From contig NZ_JADWYK010000023.1 in NCBI RefSeq assembly GCF_015773195.1, positions 1-58,741 on the forward strand: 58,741 nt of DNA, read 5' to 3'. The stretch comes from Hymenobacter guriensis. Lineage in GTDB: Bacteria; Bacteroidota; Bacteroidia; Cytophagales; Hymenobacteraceae. Below are positions 32,474 to 40,340 of this stretch, piece by piece. The stretch's first letter is position 1, and each line of letters starts with the position of its first letter. The notes under the pieces were generated by a model. It saw only the letters and a program-made list of their open reading frames with translations. It was not told the origin of the DNA and made no database searches. The translations under genes and the position numbers were made by a program.

Positions 32474-33238
32474 TTATAGAGAAGTGACAATTTCTGAGAA
32501 AGGATCGTATCCTGTAAGTGAAAAGGCGCCGATGTAGCCATCCAGGGCGCCGGCTTTGAGAATGAGCCTTTCCAAGGCCTCATGCTCATCCATACCATCG
32601 GGAATATCGCGCTGCGCCAGCTGCACGGAAGCTTCGGTGCCGTCGGGCATCTCCAAGCCGATATGAAAGACAACAAAGTATTCCTGCTCATCCACTTCAG
32701 GTTCAGGTTCCGTAAGGCCCGCTGCCCGGGCTTGCTTGAACAACTGGTACCGCTGTTTCCACTCCTGAGAATGAACTAGGTCTTGTTCAAAAAGGGTGGA
32801 CATACCAAAGGTATAGAACATCAATTCAGTTACCTGGTGAGGTCCATAGGCATACAGGCGGCCTCCCAAGGGTGTATCTTCATAAGCTTCCCGGCTGGCA
32901 AATCCCTTTGTTGCCAGTAGCGCCAAGTGCGCCGGCGTTAACTCGTCATAAGCCACAAATTTGAATTTGGTTTCAGATAGATAGTAGTAAGTCGTTTCCA
33001 GCATCAAATCAATGTCGGTCCAAGCTGTGCTTGCCGGCTCGGGCATTGCCTGCAGCAGCTGGCTAACTGGAACGTGCAGAAACCTTGCAATGCGCTGCAG
33101 CATCTCCACGGCCATACCGGTTTTTCCATTCTCCAGCTTGTTGAATGCCGGGCGGCTCATACACAGATGATCGGCAATCTGTTGCTGGGTAATTCCTTGT
33201 TTCTGGCGTAGCAGCCGCACTTGACGATGTGGATTCAT
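32474..33238 (-). CDS. XRE-family transcriptional regulator
   Basis: 254 residues. An N-terminal Cro/C1 helix-turn-helix is at about 5-62: VRLLRQKQGITQQQIADHLC, MSRPAFNKLENGKTGMAVEM, LQRIARFLHVPVSQLL. The remaining 190 residues are an unrecognised soluble domain with acidic surfaces (EPEPEVDEQEYFVVFHIGLE). It sits on the plasmid backbone between the T9SS operon and traO, with its own terminator, and is therefore the best candidate for the protein that binds the 20-bp dyad found upstream of rep, mob, tra and the T9SS operon. Binding has not been shown; the dyad length and symmetry fit an XRE dimer. Confidence 0.85.
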   Translation of the reverse strand: MNPHRQVRLLRQKQGITQQQIADHLCMSRPAFNKLENGKTGMAVEMLQRIARFLHVPVSQLLQAMPEPASTAWTDIDLMLETTYYYLSETKFKFVAYDELTPAHLALLATKGFASREAYEDTPLGGRLYAYGPHQVTELMFYTFGMSTLFEQDLVHSQEWKQRYQLFKQARAAGLTEPEPEVDEQEYFVVFHIGLEMPDGTEASVQLAQRDIPDGMDEHEALERLILKAGALDGYIGAFSLTGYDPFSEIVTSL

Positions 33239-33381
33239 AGTTTCAGTCGTTTTGCCAAAGCAACGGTTTCCGGCGCAGCCGTGCCAGTATGTTCTTTCTT
33301 TTCACCCCCGGCAACGAAAGGCCTGCAGCAGGTCATTGCTTGCCTCTGGCCGATACCTGTATTCGTACCCATGAAATGTAG

Positions 33382-33415
33382 AAAGCCCCTTGACCAATAG
33401 GCCAAGGGGCTTTTT
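33382..33415. terminator. Terminator after the tra operon
   Basis: 11-bp stem (33382-33392 and 33403-33413) with AGCCCCTTG core, A and T runs outside. It follows the traO stop at 33464 in the minus direction and can also act on plus-strand transcripts. Confidence 0.85.
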
Positions 33416-33463
33416 CATCAGTACCGTTAAGCTATTGCATAGCTCAGTAAAGGTACCCGTTTC

Positions 33464-34033
33464 TTAGCGAAAATGGAAGCGTATCCCCCCGCCGTAATAG
33501 CGCGGCCAGCTAGTGACGGGAGGGCGAAAGGCCAGGTATCCCTGCGATGCCTGGCCCGACAACGAAACCCAGTTGGTCAGGTACACATCAGCCGTAACTC
33601 CAATTTCCGGCCCGGCCGAGAACCCTTGCGTTACCTCCCGGTGGCCGCCGCTGGCCTCAGTTGAGGATTGAGTCATTCGGTCGTAGCGCCCGTGCAGCTG
33701 CAGCGGCAGGTGCACGTACATGGCCTCCCCCAAGCGGAATAGCTTTGGTGCGATTCCTAAGCCAAAGTCATACCCATAGTAGGGGGTATTGCGGCCCGTT
33801 TTTGGGTGATCTTCCCGACCGGATTCGCGTAGGGCTACCACGTCGAGGCGGACGTTATCGGAGAGGAAGCGCGAGTAACCGAATCGGTAGTAAGTGCCTT
33901 CCGAGGCCTTGCCATACTGCAGAGTAAGGCTGTTAAGATGCTTGACCTCGCGCTGAGCATGGGCAGCCATCGGCCGCACCAGGCCCAATATGCTAACCGC
34001 GCCGAAAAGGGCGACGCGCAGAAGTGGGTTCAT
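33464..34033 (-). CDS. traO: Conjugal transfer protein TraO
   Basis: 189 residues, the normal family length. Signal peptide MNPLLRVALFGAVSILGLVR then AAHAQ. The mature part is a series of amphipathic strands (LNSLTLQYGKASEGTYYRFG, DNVRLDVVALRES, YYGYDFGLGIAPKLFRLGEA, NWVSLSGQASQGYLAFRPPV) ending in a terminal aromatic FHFR, as expected for a small outer-membrane beta-barrel. In Bacteroidetes elements TraO is the last core gene of the tra operon, as here, and is needed for transfer although its exact place in the channel is not settled. Confidence 0.8.
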   Translation of the reverse strand: MNPLLRVALFGAVSILGLVRPMAAHAQREVKHLNSLTLQYGKASEGTYYRFGYSRFLSDNVRLDVVALRESGREDHPKTGRNTPYYGYDFGLGIAPKLFRLGEAMYVHLPLQLHGRYDRMTQSSTEASGGHREVTQGFSAGPEIGVTADVYLTNWVSLSGQASQGYLAFRPPVTSWPRYYGGGIRFHFR

Positions 34034-34091
34034 AAAATGTAGAGTTAGTACCTGAGAGTAAAAGAGTCACTAGGTTCGTTGAAGCGCAGCG

Positions 34092-34997
34092 TTAGAAGCT
34101 GGAGTGCTGCGTCTCCAGCATGCCCTGCATCGAGGCGACAAACACCTGCTCCGACACGGCCTGCTCCGTGGCCAGCTGCGTCGGGCCCTTTACGGCCGAG
34201 GCCGCGAGCAACGATTCAGCTTTTTCCCGGTATTCCTGGGCCTTCGCCATGTTATCCGCAGCGCGGGCATGAGCCAGCACCCGTTCCCCATCCGTCATCG
34301 AGAACTTGTTGGGCGTGTTCAGCCCGTCCTGCAGCTCCACGGCCTGGGCGGACATTTCATCCGCCATTTTCTTGTAGCGGAAAGCCATCGCCACTTTCTC
34401 CTGCTGGCTGCTGTTTTCCAGGGCCAGCGTGTTCAGCACCGCCAGTTCCTTTTGCTCCTGCATCTCCAGTACGTTCCGCCGAGTGCCTGACGTGCTCGAT
34501 ACAACGTTGAACATCTCCTTCACCTGTACGGCATCAGCATCGGTGGCCGAGGCCAACCGTTGCCCGAAGCTGGAGCCCTGGCCCAGGGAGGGCAGAGCCT
34601 GGCCCAGCTTGATGTTGGCCAGGTTGGTTACCAGCGTTTTCAGGTCCCGCATATTGGATATTTTCAGGTCCTTGATGGCAACTACCTTTTTCAGGTCTTC
34701 CCGGATCTGCCGCTGCAGCGACAGTCCGTCCTCCGTCAACGAGCGGACTTCGCCGGTAATGTCACGGATGCGCCCGGATATATCCTTGGTTACGCCGGCA
34801 ATGCTTCTGGCATCCTGGATGATTTTGTAGTTTTCAACTGTTTTAACCCAGTCACGGGCCTTTTTGGCAAACTCGGCAACCTGGGTCGCGATGTGCGGCA
34901 AGTCGGTCGTCAGCCATTGCGCCGCCGCTGGGCGCGGGGTAACAGCCAGCGCTGTCCCGAAGCAAAGTGCGACTACTGCTTTCTTGAAGTTTTTCAT
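34092..34997 (-). CDS. VirB5/TrbJ-like conjugal transfer protein (TraI/DUF4141 type)
   Basis: 301 residues from ATG 34997, which opens a clean signal peptide (MKNFKKAVVALCFGTALAVT, then AAAQ). The longer frame to 35054 would start within the gap. The mature protein is almost all helix with coiled-coil character: DLPHIATQVAEFAKKARDWV, KTVENYKIIQDARSIAG, LALENSSQQEKVAMAFRYKK. The signal-AQW-x-T-D start is shared with TraI proteins of Bacteroides conjugative transposons and TrbJ of IncP, which are periplasmic or pilus-tip VirB5 analogues. In CTnDOT-type operons traI lies between traG and traJ, whereas here it is between traM and traO. Confidence 0.7.
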   Translation of the reverse strand: MKNFKKAVVALCFGTALAVTPRPAAAQWLTTDLPHIATQVAEFAKKARDWVKTVENYKIIQDARSIAGVTKDISGRIRDITGEVRSLTEDGLSLQRQIREDLKKVVAIKDLKISNMRDLKTLVTNLANIKLGQALPSLGQGSSFGQRLASATDADAVQVKEMFNVVSSTSGTRRNVLEMQEQKELAVLNTLALENSSQQEKVAMAFRYKKMADEMSAQAVELQDGLNTPNKFSMTDGERVLAHARAADNMAKAQEYREKAESLLAASAVKGPTQLATEQAVSEQVFVASMQGMLETQHSSF

Positions 34998-35112
34998 GGG
35001 TAGAAAGGTTAGGTGAACAAAAAACGGCCCCTCGCCGGCCAGCTGACGGAGCACTCACGGGCCGCCTAGAGTAACGCCGGGCTAACCAGGAGAAGAGCAG
35101 CAAAAAGTGGAG

Positions 35113-36729
35113 TTACCGCCTAGGAGCTTCAGGCGTCGCGTAGGCGGGGGGCAGGTTGTCATAGCCAGGCTGCCCAGGGTAGCCCCCCTGACCAACGCCC
35201 TGCATCAGCGGGCTTTGCATCGGGTTGCCATCCTGGCCCATCGGACCCGAAGTTTGCGTCAGGCCGCCTTGCTGGTAAGCGCTGGCAATTTTTCCGGGGC
35301 GGGTAAGCAGTACCGGGTAGCCATCGGGCAGCGTCACGTCGCGCAGGCGCACGCCACCACGCGGCAAACGCCCCAGCATGGTGACGCCGGCACGGCCGGC
35401 GATACCCTTCCAAGAGTTGGCGGCCTGCGTGCTTTGCATGATGGCCGTGCTGATTTCCTGTGAGCCCGTCTGCATCATGGAACTGCCCAGCCCTTCCTGG
35501 CCCTGGGGCTTCACCCGTTTGGCCGGGTCGATCATGATGCCCGGCATGTAACTGTAGTTGTATACCTCAACGCCCACCTTGTACTGCCCGAGCCGATCAA
35601 TGGTGAGCGTGACCCGATTGCTCTCCACTGTAGCCAAGGCGGAGAAAATCATGTTGCGAGGAAACGTTACTCCCCCAAACGTGGCTTCCTCGGAAAGGCG
35701 AAGCATAACCACCGAGCCGGTGCGAACCACCTGGGTACCCTGAATACTGCAGCGGTAGAAAATATCGGGCAGGATCATTTCCTCCTCAGCCGGATTCGCG
35801 TTGCTGCCCCGGTAGCGAACGGTATTAAACCCATCCATACCAGGTATGTAGGCCATCTCGGCCCGGCGCTTGTCAGCCTCGCTGACTTGCTGCTGCTGGC
35901 TGGCCAGCAGCGGCCGGTACCGGCGCCCGGTCATGCGCTCGTAGTTATCGTGCACGCCCTTGGGCAGGTTCTGGAGCATCATGTTAATCTCATCATTCGT
36001 CTCGAAGGGCGTCCCATCCTTATCCCGGGTTGGCCGGGGGGAATAGGCGCTTGCCTGATTCAGGTTGCCCGTGGACGTGGCCGACCATTGCGCCCGACGC
36101 GGAGCAGCGCCATTATTAAGCGCCACCCGCTGACGGGAAGCGGTCTGCTGGCTGTATTGTCCCGTGGAGGGGTCACGGCGGGTTTCCTGCACTTGCTCCG
36201 TGTTGGCCGCCCGCGCCGCATCGGCCATTCGGGCCCGGTTGGCGGCTTGTTCGGCCGGAGTCAGTTGCGGCTCAGCAGGCCGGGCCGGCGCCGTTTGTCC
36301 GCTGGTAAGCAGATCCTCCGGGGCTAATTCTTCCTGCTGGGCGGGCCGGGCGTTTTCAGCCATTGCCTGATCGACCGCCGCGAGGGGTTCTTTTGTATCG
36401 GGCGGCGAAGGCGACTGAGTAAGCGCATCCATTTGCTCGGTCGAGGCAGCGGCCGTAGGCGACTGCGCGGCGGCCTCGCTTTCCAGGGAAAACCAAATTG
36501 CGGCCACACCGCCCACAATTAGGACGACCAACGCAATAAGAACCGTGAGCTTGTTGTCGAGCAGCTTCTGGCCCCAGTCTACCTTTGCTTTCTCTGGCTT
36601 TTCCGCTGCCGCAGGTACGGCAGCGGCTGCTTCCGGTGCAGGGGTTGGGCTTTCAACTTCCGGGGCCGGCACCGGTGGGGGAGTAGCCTGTCCCCCGCCG
36701 ATGGGGGTCATGTCTTCGATCGAATTCAT
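35113..36729 (-). CDS. traM: Conjugative transfer protein TraM (VirB10-like)
   Basis: 538 residues. A Pro/Ala-rich cytoplasmic N-terminus, one membrane helix (KLTVLIALVVLIVGGVAAIW, about 59-78), a long Gln/Ala/Pro-rich periplasmic linker (80-290), and the conserved C-terminal beta domain with YRCSIQGTQVVRTGSVVMLR, LSEEATFGGVTFPRNMIFSA and VTLTIDRLGQYKVGVEVYNY. This is the VirB10-type protein that spans inner membrane, periplasm and outer-membrane core. It follows traN by 6 nt. The linker is longer than in the CTnDOT protein and ends in a Gly/Pro-rich tail. Confidence 0.88.
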   Translation of the reverse strand: MNSIEDMTPIGGGQATPPPVPAPEVESPTPAPEAAAAVPAAAEKPEKAKVDWGQKLLDNKLTVLIALVVLIVGGVAAIWFSLESEAAAQSPTAAASTEQMDALTQSPSPPDTKEPLAAVDQAMAENARPAQQEELAPEDLLTSGQTAPARPAEPQLTPAEQAANRARMADAARAANTEQVQETRRDPSTGQYSQQTASRQRVALNNGAAPRRAQWSATSTGNLNQASAYSPRPTRDKDGTPFETNDEINMMLQNLPKGVHDNYERMTGRRYRPLLASQQQQVSEADKRRAEMAYIPGMDGFNTVRYRGSNANPAEEEMILPDIFYRCSIQGTQVVRTGSVVMLRLSEEATFGGVTFPRNMIFSALATVESNRVTLTIDRLGQYKVGVEVYNYSYMPGIMIDPAKRVKPQGQEGLGSSMMQTGSQEISTAIMQSTQAANSWKGIAGRAGVTMLGRLPRGGVRLRDVTLPDGYPVLLTRPGKIASAYQQGGLTQTSGPMGQDGNPMQSPLMQGVGQGGYPGQPGYDNLPPAYATPEAPRR

Positions 36730-36735
36730 ACCTGC

Positions 36736-37887
36736 TTATTGAATGAACGTTGGAGCCGTATTGATCACGTGGCTGGGCACGCGCAGCTGGATTGCCCGCG
36801 CTCCACTTAACTCACGCAGGCCGACCGCCAGGTGACCCTCATTGGTGGCCGCGTACAACGGCACAGCATAGTAGATATAGCCGGTAGAGTTGCCTTTCAC
36901 TCGCTGATTGGGATGTCCGCCAGCCGGCATCATCGGGCGCCGGGCCTCATTGCGTTTTTTTCCCAGGAAGCGGCGTTTGTCATTTTCTACCAGGGTGAAA
37001 TCGGCAAAATCTACCTGGTAGTCGATACTGCTGTTATTAACCAGCTTGAAGCGCATGTACGTGAACTGCTTGTCATTGCGCACATTGGTCAGGGAGAACG
37101 ACAGGCGGTTGTCTACTATGGCCACGCTATGGATTTCATCCCTGTATTGATCAAGGCGGCGCAGCAAGGCGTTGATGCGGGCTTTCTTGCTCGCGGCCCG
37201 GTCCATGGCCAGCTCGTTATCGGGTCCGACCCCGGTAGAGGTTTCCTGCAGGACCGCGCCAGTGCCGGTCTGCAAACCTCCATCCGTGGATTGTACGTCG
37301 CCGCTCAGATCTACCTGCACATCCCCGACAATAGCATCCGGGCTGCCGAGCAGGTCCGCTCCAGTAAGCGCCGCCGGGGCCGGGGGCGGGTTCAATGCTC
37401 CCGGCTTCGTGAAATCATACAACGTCAGCACTGGGCGCTTGACGGTGACCAGCCGGCCAATCCAGTACTTGCTGCCATGCCGGACCATAATCGGCGTAGG
37501 AGCTGAGGCGTTTTTGCGACCCCGGATAAAGACGGAGTTGGCCTCAATCTTCACCAGGTAGTTATCCATCATGCCGACGTCCACCAGTGACACCGTACCG
37601 GGAAACACGAGGTACGTCGTGGAACTGTCCGAAACGGCAATGTCCAAGGCCGTAGCAGTAGCACCAGGCGGGGTGGGCGGCGGGGGAGGGGCAAGGCGCT
37701 GCATAGTGAAATGCTGACCTTCGGAGGTATAGCCGCCCGTGTGCATGCCCGCGGGGCCTGGTGCAGGCGCCGCCGGTGAAGAGGGTGAGTAAACGGAAAG
37801 CTGGGCCGGCAGCGGCTGCGCGCGACGCTGCGCGTGAACGGTGGGAGCTGCAAGTAATCCCAGACCGAGCAGGATATAAAGTTTCAC
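36736..37887 (-). CDS. traN: Conjugative transfer protein TraN (VirB9-like), GTG start
   Basis: 383 residues. The GTG at 37887 is chosen because it begins directly a signal peptide, (M)KLYILLGLGLLAAPTVHA-Q; the upstream frame to 38010 would overlap traK by 62 nt and encodes a basic non-signal stretch. A Pro-rich linker precedes the DUF4138 domain: TYLVFPGTVSLVDVGMMDNY, LVKIEANSVFIRGRKNA, FTYMRFKLVNNSSIDYQVDF, KRRFLGKKRNEARRPMMPAG. This is the periplasmic/outer-membrane VirB9-like partner of TraM. In CTnDOT-type operons traM precedes traN, whereas here the order is reversed. Confidence 0.85.
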   Translation of the reverse strand: MKLYILLGLGLLAAPTVHAQRRAQPLPAQLSVYSPSSPAAPAPGPAGMHTGGYTSEGQHFTMQRLAPPPPPTPPGATATALDIAVSDSSTTYLVFPGTVSLVDVGMMDNYLVKIEANSVFIRGRKNASAPTPIMVRHGSKYWIGRLVTVKRPVLTLYDFTKPGALNPPPAPAALTGADLLGSPDAIVGDVQVDLSGDVQSTDGGLQTGTGAVLQETSTGVGPDNELAMDRAASKKARINALLRRLDQYRDEIHSVAIVDNRLSFSLTNVRNDKQFTYMRFKLVNNSSIDYQVDFADFTLVENDKRRFLGKKRNEARRPMMPAGGHPNQRVKGNSTGYIYYAVPLYAATNEGHLAVGLRELSGARAIQLRVPSHVINTAPTFIQ

Positions 37888-37915
37888 GAGAGTGACCGTA
37901 AAGAGTGAGTGATGG

Positions 37916-37937
37916 CCCGGGGCTCTCAGGCCCCGGG
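37916..37937. terminator. Intercistronic hairpin between traK and traN
   Basis: Perfect 7-bp GC stem (37916-37922 and 37931-37937), loop of 8 nt, no T-run. It lies between the traK stop and the traN GTG, so it is more likely an mRNA-stability or attenuation element than a full terminator, and its position supports the GTG start. Confidence 0.45.
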
Positions 37938-37948
37938 AGAGCAATGGC

Positions 37949-38659
37949 TTATTGAGCTGCCTCTTTCTGGGCTGCTTCCGCTTCGGCTTTGGCCTGCTGA
38001 AGCAAGGCATCGTCGCGGTCCTTCTGCGCCTGCAGCACCCGTTTCTCCTTCTCAGAGGCCTCCGGATTGTAGGGAATGTAGTCGAACCGGGTTATCATGA
38101 TCCCGAAGGGATTGAAGTTGCTGCGGTGAGTGTTCGTCAGCTCGAAGCTCATGCCCATCGGCAGCGACTTGCTTTGGCGGTCGCCGATAAAGGCTTTCTG
38201 CCGGATGTAGAGTCTGCCTTTCACGGGCAGAGAGTTTGTATCAAGCACGATGCTATCCACGGTGGCCGTGGTCCGGGCGCCGAACTTGATGTAGTTGTCG
38301 AGCACGGCTCCTTTCTTGAAGCCATCGTACAAGCGGCGACCGCCCATGTCGTCGATAAGCGGAAGGGCCGTGTTCAAATTGTTTTTGAACGTGTACTGGT
38401 CGTGGCCAAACATATTCAGCGCGAACGTGCGGACCAGGTTGCGCATCTCATACTGCGTATGATCTTCGGGCGAATCGGCCAGTGCCATTTGCGTCGTACC
38501 ACTGTTACCAACCACATACACCCGCTGGCCAACGATGCCATAGGCGTGAAACACCAGGGAGCCGGCCACCAGAATAGTCAAAATGGCAAGGGCAACGGCC
38601 GCCAGCGCCACCAGACGCATGGAGGTGTAGGTTTGATTTAAGTCTTTAATAGAATCCAT
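37949..38659 (-). CDS. traK: Conjugative transfer protein TraK (VirB8-like)
   Basis: 236 residues. A short cytoplasmic start, MDSIKDLNQTYTSMRLVALA, one membrane helix (ALAAVALAILTILVAGSLVF) and a periplasmic domain with the family pattern YGIVGQRVYVVGNSGTTQMA, LADSPEDHTQYEMRNLVRTF, FALNMFGHDQYTFKNNLNTA, and NPFGIMITRFDYIPYNPEAS. It is the VirB8-like bridge between the inner-membrane platform and the outer core. The C-terminal tail is a Lys/Glu/Ala/Gln helix not seen in every member. It lies between traJ and traN in the operon. Confidence 0.9.
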   Translation of the reverse strand: MDSIKDLNQTYTSMRLVALAAVALAILTILVAGSLVFHAYGIVGQRVYVVGNSGTTQMALADSPEDHTQYEMRNLVRTFALNMFGHDQYTFKNNLNTALPLIDDMGGRRLYDGFKKGAVLDNYIKFGARTTATVDSIVLDTNSLPVKGRLYIRQKAFIGDRQSKSLPMGMSFELTNTHRSNFNPFGIMITRFDYIPYNPEASEKEKRVLQAQKDRDDALLQQAKAEAEAAQKEAAQ

Positions 38660-38741
38660 TTTGTGTTGAGTAAGGGTGCCTGGAGCCTTTCTTCCCGAAT
38701 GCCCAGGTTACCAGGGGTGAAAAGTGAATGAGTGAAAGAGG

Positions 38742-40334
38742 CTAGAAGGAGCCGCCGGAACCGCTATGGCCTAGGCCAGGGGCAATCATCGTTGGGGGCT
38801 GGGGCTTGCCACCCCCTGGGCCGCTGGTGACATCGACGGCGCCGGTACCATCGTCGGAACCACCCTGGGAGCGATTTCCGCCCGTGGAGGAAGGGGCCGA
38901 AAGTGTCGGCGGCGCTGGCAGCGCCGCCTGCGCCGAGGTCCCAGCGCCGGCGGATGGCGGAGCAGCCCCCACCTGACCCGTACCGAAGGCTGTGCCCCGT
39001 AAGGTGTTGCTGCTGCCCAGGTTGACAATGTGGTTTGGAGCACCTGGATTGGAGGGCGCCGCGGCTCCCCAAGCCCCGGCCGATCCGCCGGGTGACGAAG
39101 ACGGTGCACCAAGTGAAGTCAGGGGCGGAGAGTAGCCAGCGTTGGCGTAGCTGTTCGCTGTGCGGGCCGAGCCACTCACGGCCCCCGCTCCGGGCATCAT
39201 GGGGGCAACCCCCATCGAGGCGCTACCACCGGCGGCGGCCCCAGCGGCTGCGCCCCCTCCGCCCCCGCCAAACCCACCAAATCCACCCATCGCCGTATTG
39301 ATGGCCCCACCAGCCCCTCGCAGGTCGTTGGCCATAGCCCCGGCCATTGTTGAAACGCCGTTGCCTGCGGCACCGACGGCGCTGCCCACGGCCTTTCCGG
39401 CACCCATGGCTGCGCGGGAGGCAACCAGGCCAGCTGCAGCCCCGACGAAGCTCTGCGCTGCTGAGGAACCTACAATGAGCGAGGTCATGTAGGGCACCAT
39501 CAGGTACATGACAATAAAAATAATGCAGGCTACCTGGTACTGTCCATCGGAGGCGTAGGCGGCAAAGTATTGATCGACGGTGGTAATCTTAGAAGCCGCC
39601 AACGCCGCCATTGCCGCCGAATACTGCGCGAACAGCTTATTTATGATGGCGAAGGTCACCGTCCACAAGTTCACGCTCAGAAACGACTGAAACCAGGACT
39701 TCATCAACCCTCCCCAGCCAGGCAGCATGGAGAGGGTGAATGCTATGGGGCCGACCACGAATAGGAAACCTGCCAGGAAAGCCTGGATAAACAGCATGCA
39801 AACCTGAATCAGCTGAGCAATGGTACCCGTGGCCAGCTCCAGGAGCCACTGGCGCATCGAGAACCCGGAGATAGAGCCAGCAATGGAAGCTATTTCATTG
39901 GCCAGGCCAGAAATGACCGAGGGCTGATCCTGCGTGCCGTTGGCTACAGAGCCCGGCGTTGGCGGGGCCGGGGCACCAGGTGGCTGAGGCTTCAGGCTTT
40001 CCAGCGTCGCGTAAGCTTGGGCCTGCGCCCCGTTACCCGTCACGGCCCGCGAGATCCAGTAAATCGAATCACCCACTTTCGGCATCAGGGTCCGATAGGA
40101 AAGCAGAAAGCCGGCGATGAACAGGATTTTGAATAAAGGGGCCAGGTCAATCTGCAGCGACTGCCCGCTTAGATACCCACGGCCAATCGTGGTGACTAGC
40201 GTAATCGTCATCATGATGGGCACCACGGAGGAAACCAACAGCACAATGACGTTGCGGGTCATGTCGTACGCAGCCTGGGAGATCTGAACATTCAGGTCCC
40301 CGCCGATGCCCGAAAGAAGTAGGGTAAGGAGCAT
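38742..40334 (-). CDS. traJ: Conjugative transfer protein TraJ (VirB6/TrbL-like)
   Basis: 530 residues, inner-membrane channel component. Five or more hydrophobic helices occupy the first 330 residues (VIVLLVSSVVPIMMTITLVT, LFKILFIAGFLLSYRTLMP, IQAFLAGFLFVVGPIAFTLS, VACIIFIVMYLMVPYMTSLI). A central WGGLMKSWFQSFLSVNLWTV loop matches the TraJ family. The last 200 residues are Gly/Ala/Ser/Pro-rich low complexity (GGFGGFGGGGGGAAAGAAAG), much longer than in CTnDOT TraJ, and may be cytoplasmic. Stop-to-start with traG is 6 nt. Confidence 0.88.
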   Translation of the reverse strand: MLLTLLLSGIGGDLNVQISQAAYDMTRNVIVLLVSSVVPIMMTITLVTTIGRGYLSGQSLQIDLAPLFKILFIAGFLLSYRTLMPKVGDSIYWISRAVTGNGAQAQAYATLESLKPQPPGAPAPPTPGSVANGTQDQPSVISGLANEIASIAGSISGFSMRQWLLELATGTIAQLIQVCMLFIQAFLAGFLFVVGPIAFTLSMLPGWGGLMKSWFQSFLSVNLWTVTFAIINKLFAQYSAAMAALAASKITTVDQYFAAYASDGQYQVACIIFIVMYLMVPYMTSLIVGSSAAQSFVGAAAGLVASRAAMGAGKAVGSAVGAAGNGVSTMAGAMANDLRGAGGAINTAMGGFGGFGGGGGGAAAGAAAGGSASMGVAPMMPGAGAVSGSARTANSYANAGYSPPLTSLGAPSSSPGGSAGAWGAAAPSNPGAPNHIVNLGSSNTLRGTAFGTGQVGAAPPSAGAGTSAQAALPAPPTLSAPSSTGGNRSQGGSDDGTGAVDVTSGPGGGKPQPPTMIAPGLGHSGSGGSF

Positions 40335-40340
40335 AGCAGG

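Noticed and set aside
36736..38010. Upstream ATG for traN
   Set aside because: It would overlap traK and place the signal peptide 41 residues inside the protein; the GTG at 37887 is the better start.
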